Under the pieces are notes generated by a model that worked only from the letters and a program-made list of their open reading frames with translations, was not told the origin of the DNA and ran no database searches. A stretch of 64,000 nt of DNA from Meandrina meandrites (Eukaryota; Cnidaria; Anthozoa; Scleractinia; Meandrinidae): the NCBI GenBank assembly GCA_963693305.1, contig OY855907.1:39148856-39212855 (forward strand). The letters run 5' to 3'. The position numbers and the translations under genes were made by a program. Positions 60,888-64,000 of this stretch are shown piece by piece (position 1 is the first letter of the stretch; each line of letters starts with the position of its first letter).

Positions 60888-61735
60888 CAGAACCATAGCC
60901 TACTGCAATTTACGTAGATGATGCGACTCGGCTCGCCCTGGTAAACAAATCCCACGAACTCGAGATCCGAAAGCTCAAAAGTAAGTAACTTTTGAAAGAG
61001 CAACAAAAGAAAAATCCCTGACACAGTTTTGTTGCCCAATTATCGAGCAACGTTCTTGCCAAATTTCAGCGAAAAAGGTTTAAAACCTTTTAAAAAACGA
61101 ACTAAATGTGCGCCACACTCTTTGAATTTGGGATGGGGCGTTTTTCCGGTTTAATTACACAAGACGTGTGAAAATGATTACGCGTTGATCGATGAATTGA
61201 AGGCTCATTTTACTTAAACAAAGAGAATTAGTATCAAAGCAGTCTCCATCTGTCACAAGTATAAACAGTTCCATGGCAATCGCGGTCGCGAGCAACATAA
61301 AGGAAGCTTCAAACGAAGAACTAACCCTGATATCAATGAGGTTATTTTCATTCCTGTAAGCGGAGAAACGATCAACGAAACCATGCTTTTAGACTGAGAG
61401 CATCTGGGTATATTTTTTTGTCAAAACAATAGTGCGTTTGTCAATCTTTAGGCGATACTTTTACATCTGTAATAAAATTCGAGATTAGCGTGGTGACGCA
61501 CCGTTTTTGGCGCTGCTCCCCGCCGGGGACTAACCGAACACTTGGAACAGGCTAAGTGCCAGCAGCATCTCCTGATCAAAATATGACTCTTTGTCGCTGG
61601 CGGCTAACACTTCGTCCAAATCTTTGTCAAATTCTTTTATTCTTTTTCGTTTTGGTGCTTTCTATGCACTTAAAGGAGCTTAAAGGGACACGAACGTTGC
61701 CTTTTTTCTTTGACGACAAAACCGAGGGACATTAA

Positions 61736-61855
61736 TATGTTCATTTAAAAGTGATTTGTTTCCTATGTTTCAGTGGCATGCCTAAACTAGCTACCTCGAA
61801 GCTAAGTGTATGACCACTATAAACAACATTTACATTTTTTTACATTTACATTTTT
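61736..61855. repeat. Spacer A, copy 7 (missing its first bases)
   Basis: Starts at TATGTTCATTTAAAAG, the part right of the 9.8-kb block; otherwise standard. Confidence 0.9.
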
Positions 61856-62175
61856 ACCCACATAAGTGTGCAAAAAATGACTTTACATGCACATAAGTGT
61901 GCACAAAAATGACTGTAGACGCACATAAGTGTGCACAAAGACGACTGTACACCCAGAAAATTTTGCACAAAAATGACTGTACACCCACATAAGTTTGCAC
62001 AAAAAGGACTGTACACGCACATAAGTGTGCACAGAAATGACTGTAAACCCATATAAGTGTGCACAAAAATGACTGCAAACGCACATAAGTTAGCACAATA
62101 ATGACTGTACACGCACATAGGTGTGCACAAAAATGACTGTACATCCACATAAGTGTGCACAAAAATGACTGTACA
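61856..62175. repeat. Short satellite block between spacers A and B, copy 7
   Basis: Ten monomers, standard order; nearly the same as 47087-47406. Confidence 0.9.
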
Positions 62176-63250
62176 GCCTTTTTGTGCCTGATATCTGAGC
62201 GAATTTGCAAAAACCTGGTCGCCGAGGTTTTCGGTTGGACTCGGGCGAACCCGAGTCCAAGCCCAGCTGGTGCCCTTAACGGTAGGGGGGCTGCCGTCAC
62301 CAGTGCCCTGGTGACCTGGCCCAGGGTCTTAGCTATCCGCCGGTGCCTGGTTTTCGGACTAGCTGTTAAAAGCAGGGGGGGAGGGGAGGGTTTTTCTGTC
62401 CATGCTTGGGCCTGTTTGTGTTAAATTTTGAGCACGTTTGTGTTGAATTTTGAATGCCCTGTGGGGGCTGTCGATTATTTTGATTGACGTTGCTTGAGGG
62501 TTCCCTGCTGAGAAGGGACCTGGCTGGTGTGTCAGGTGTCACGTGGGTTCGTGACGTGCCAATCTCTAGCCAGGGGGGAGGCCTAGGGACTTGTACCAGC
62601 TTGGAGTGTTTTGGCTTGTGGGCGACCAGGTTCTTGCAAATCCGCTCAAAATGGCTGTTCAAAATCTGTTAAAATCTGTGACAAAGCTCCTTTAAATACA
62701 TGTAAGCAAGTCCTGATGTGATGGACTTTTAATTTTCTGGTCTCTTGAAAATACAACATATAGTTTCACGTCTTGTCACCAGTCTCATCTACCTTCTTTA
62801 AAGACATGATAAGAGTACCCCCCCCCCCCCTGTGAGTGAACTTGGCAACAGTTGAACAAAACATACCAGTTTGAAGAGAAGGATAGTTATACTGTTGAAT
62901 GACACAAATTTTATTCTTTAGACACTGAATTGAAAAATTGAAATTTTTTCAGCACTCATGTGGAATCTTCTTAGACCATTTTTGTGTTGTCATATAGATA
63001 TGTATAGCTATGCGCATCTATGGATCTAGACAGGGAAAGGTTGTACAAATCCATTAGGGGGTGAAAGGCACATGGACAACTAGACAGCTTTATCAACCCT
63101 GCATATATCCATGCAGTACTTGGGCTGGAAAGAGCACAACAACGTTGCTAGTAACAATAGTAGCTGTTACAGAAAACAAGTTCAAAATATGGATACGCAT
63201 CTATGGTATAGTGGAGTTCCCTGTACTAGGCAATGGTTGTAGAAGCGTAA
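62176..63250. repeat. Spacer B, copy 6, truncated
   Basis: Follows the other copies to GTAGAAGCGTAA at 63250, about halfway through the module, then changes to unrelated sequence. Poly-C near 62818-62830. There is a small deletion near 62991 (GTTGTCATATAG where others have GTTGTCAGGCCTCATATAG). Confidence 0.9.
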
Positions 63251-64000
63251 CTAGTGGTACCTATCGGTAGAAGTGCCAACGAGTACAACAAGAGAGAAGG
63301 GTTGTGAGGATAATAAATTTATTGTAAATGTTTGACTAAAAGTACACTTTATGATGTGGGTGTGATCAATGTACACATTTGCATGTATTCGTTGCGGAAT
63401 GTTTGTGGAATAAACTGATGCGATTTGGTGAAGGCCTAATGAAGGAGTACTGAAGTAGTGAGAAACCTTGTGAAATCCATGTAATTTGAGGGTTGTAAAC
63501 CGTTGCAGTTCTATGCCGCCATTTTGGAAAGGTGTCAGCTGTTTTTTAAGTCCAATAGACCTTAAGGTGGCTGGTAATGGTTTCCAGCACTTTCCAGCTC
63601 TTACACTTTGACTGGATAGTACAATAAATTTTTATCAGTTGATGCTACAATAATGGTATCAAATAAATGCCCAATGATTGCCGAGTACGTTTTGGTTACT
63701 TTCTTGACCTCACTTGTTTCCATAGCAACACTATAACCTGTTAAAAACACCCTTAATTTTAGCTTTAAGTGCTTATAACTCAAAAACGAGCTCGATGACC
63801 CCCAGGCGGTGTTGGACACGGTTCACGTGACATTTTTCGACCAATCATATGTCACCTCGGTAGAAGCAATGGCGGACAATTTTGTCGTCGGATTATAAGA
63901 GGGTCTCATCTTCTTCGTGCGATTTCAGCGAAATTTTAAGGTTTTAACGGACTGTTTTCTTGGAGCTTGAAGAATAATATCTATGCCAGTCATTTGTCAA
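63251..64000. other. Non-satellite right flank
   Basis: 750 bp with no satellite, no retroelement motif and no convincing gene. A 72-codon minus-strand frame (63601-63819) has no recognised domain. Confidence 0.5.

Larger units (their letters stand above)
51944..61735. other. 9.8-kb non-satellite block splitting a spacer A
   Basis: Left of it the sequence is CCCCATGT, right of it TATGTTCATTT; joined they give the normal array-spacer A junction CCCCATGTTATGTTC. The block starts and ends with TTAA (51944-51947 and 61732-61735), but the ends show no inverted repeats beyond that. It carries many small DNA transposons, listed separately. Stretches not covered by them (53560-54200, 60353-60797, 60888-61735) show no recognisable gene. 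Confidence 0.8.

Noticed and set aside
51944..61735. The whole 9.8-kb block as one piggyBac transposon (TTAA at both ends)
   Set aside because: The sequences inside the two TTAA sites are not inverted repeats of each other, no transposase is visible, and TTAA is common in AT-rich DNA. Kept only as an open question.

Overview
This is eukaryotic, repeat-dominated DNA from an invertebrate animal. Two BEL/Pao retrotransposons (a superfamily known from animals), an L1-like LINE and several families of small DNA transposons are present, and I recognise no conserved host gene. A cnidarian such as a stony coral is my best guess for the source, but that is inference from the type of repeats only.

Layout. 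(1) 1-7727: the 3' part of a BEL/Pao element (BEL1), starting inside the reverse transcriptase and ending in a 169-bp LTR. Its integrase is split by a 5'-truncated L1-like LINE (2477-6574, 14-bp target-site duplication). The TA-rich LINE tail carries a 117-bp-arm palindrome built from a tRNA-like sequence. (2) 7728-51943: a large satellite region. A 32-bp monomer (about 25 kb in all, roughly 790 copies counting the 61.9-62.2 kb block) alternates with two non-satellite modules, spacer A (about 125 bp, 7 copies) and spacer B (about 2.16 kb, 6 copies), in the order long array - A - short array - B - long array. Inside it lie a complete, very young BEL/Pao element (BEL2, 21625-28931, LTRs differing by one T, one uninterrupted 2001-codon gag-pol), a solo LTR of BEL1 (42058-42226) and a retroposon 3' end (40168-40460). 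(3) 51944-61735: 9.8 kb of unrelated, mostly low-copy-looking DNA that splits a spacer A copy. It is full of small inverted-repeat DNA transposons, several nested. One is a 3.6-kb element with a 9-bp target duplication and a Myb/SANT-like exon. (4) 61736-63250: the last, truncated satellite unit. (5) 63251-64000: non-satellite flank with nothing recognisable.

How it fits together. The satellite is the substrate and the mobile elements are successive insertions into it. Both BEL elements integrated at the AAGTGTG part of the monomer, one base apart. The BEL1 LTR and the solo LTR occupy the same position of the composite unit with the same AGTGT duplication, so that insertion is older than at least one duplication of the unit. 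The BEL2 insertion is more recent. The many long minus-strand open frames over the satellite are by-products of a monomer that has no stop triplet in any minus-strand frame. I do not treat them as genes.
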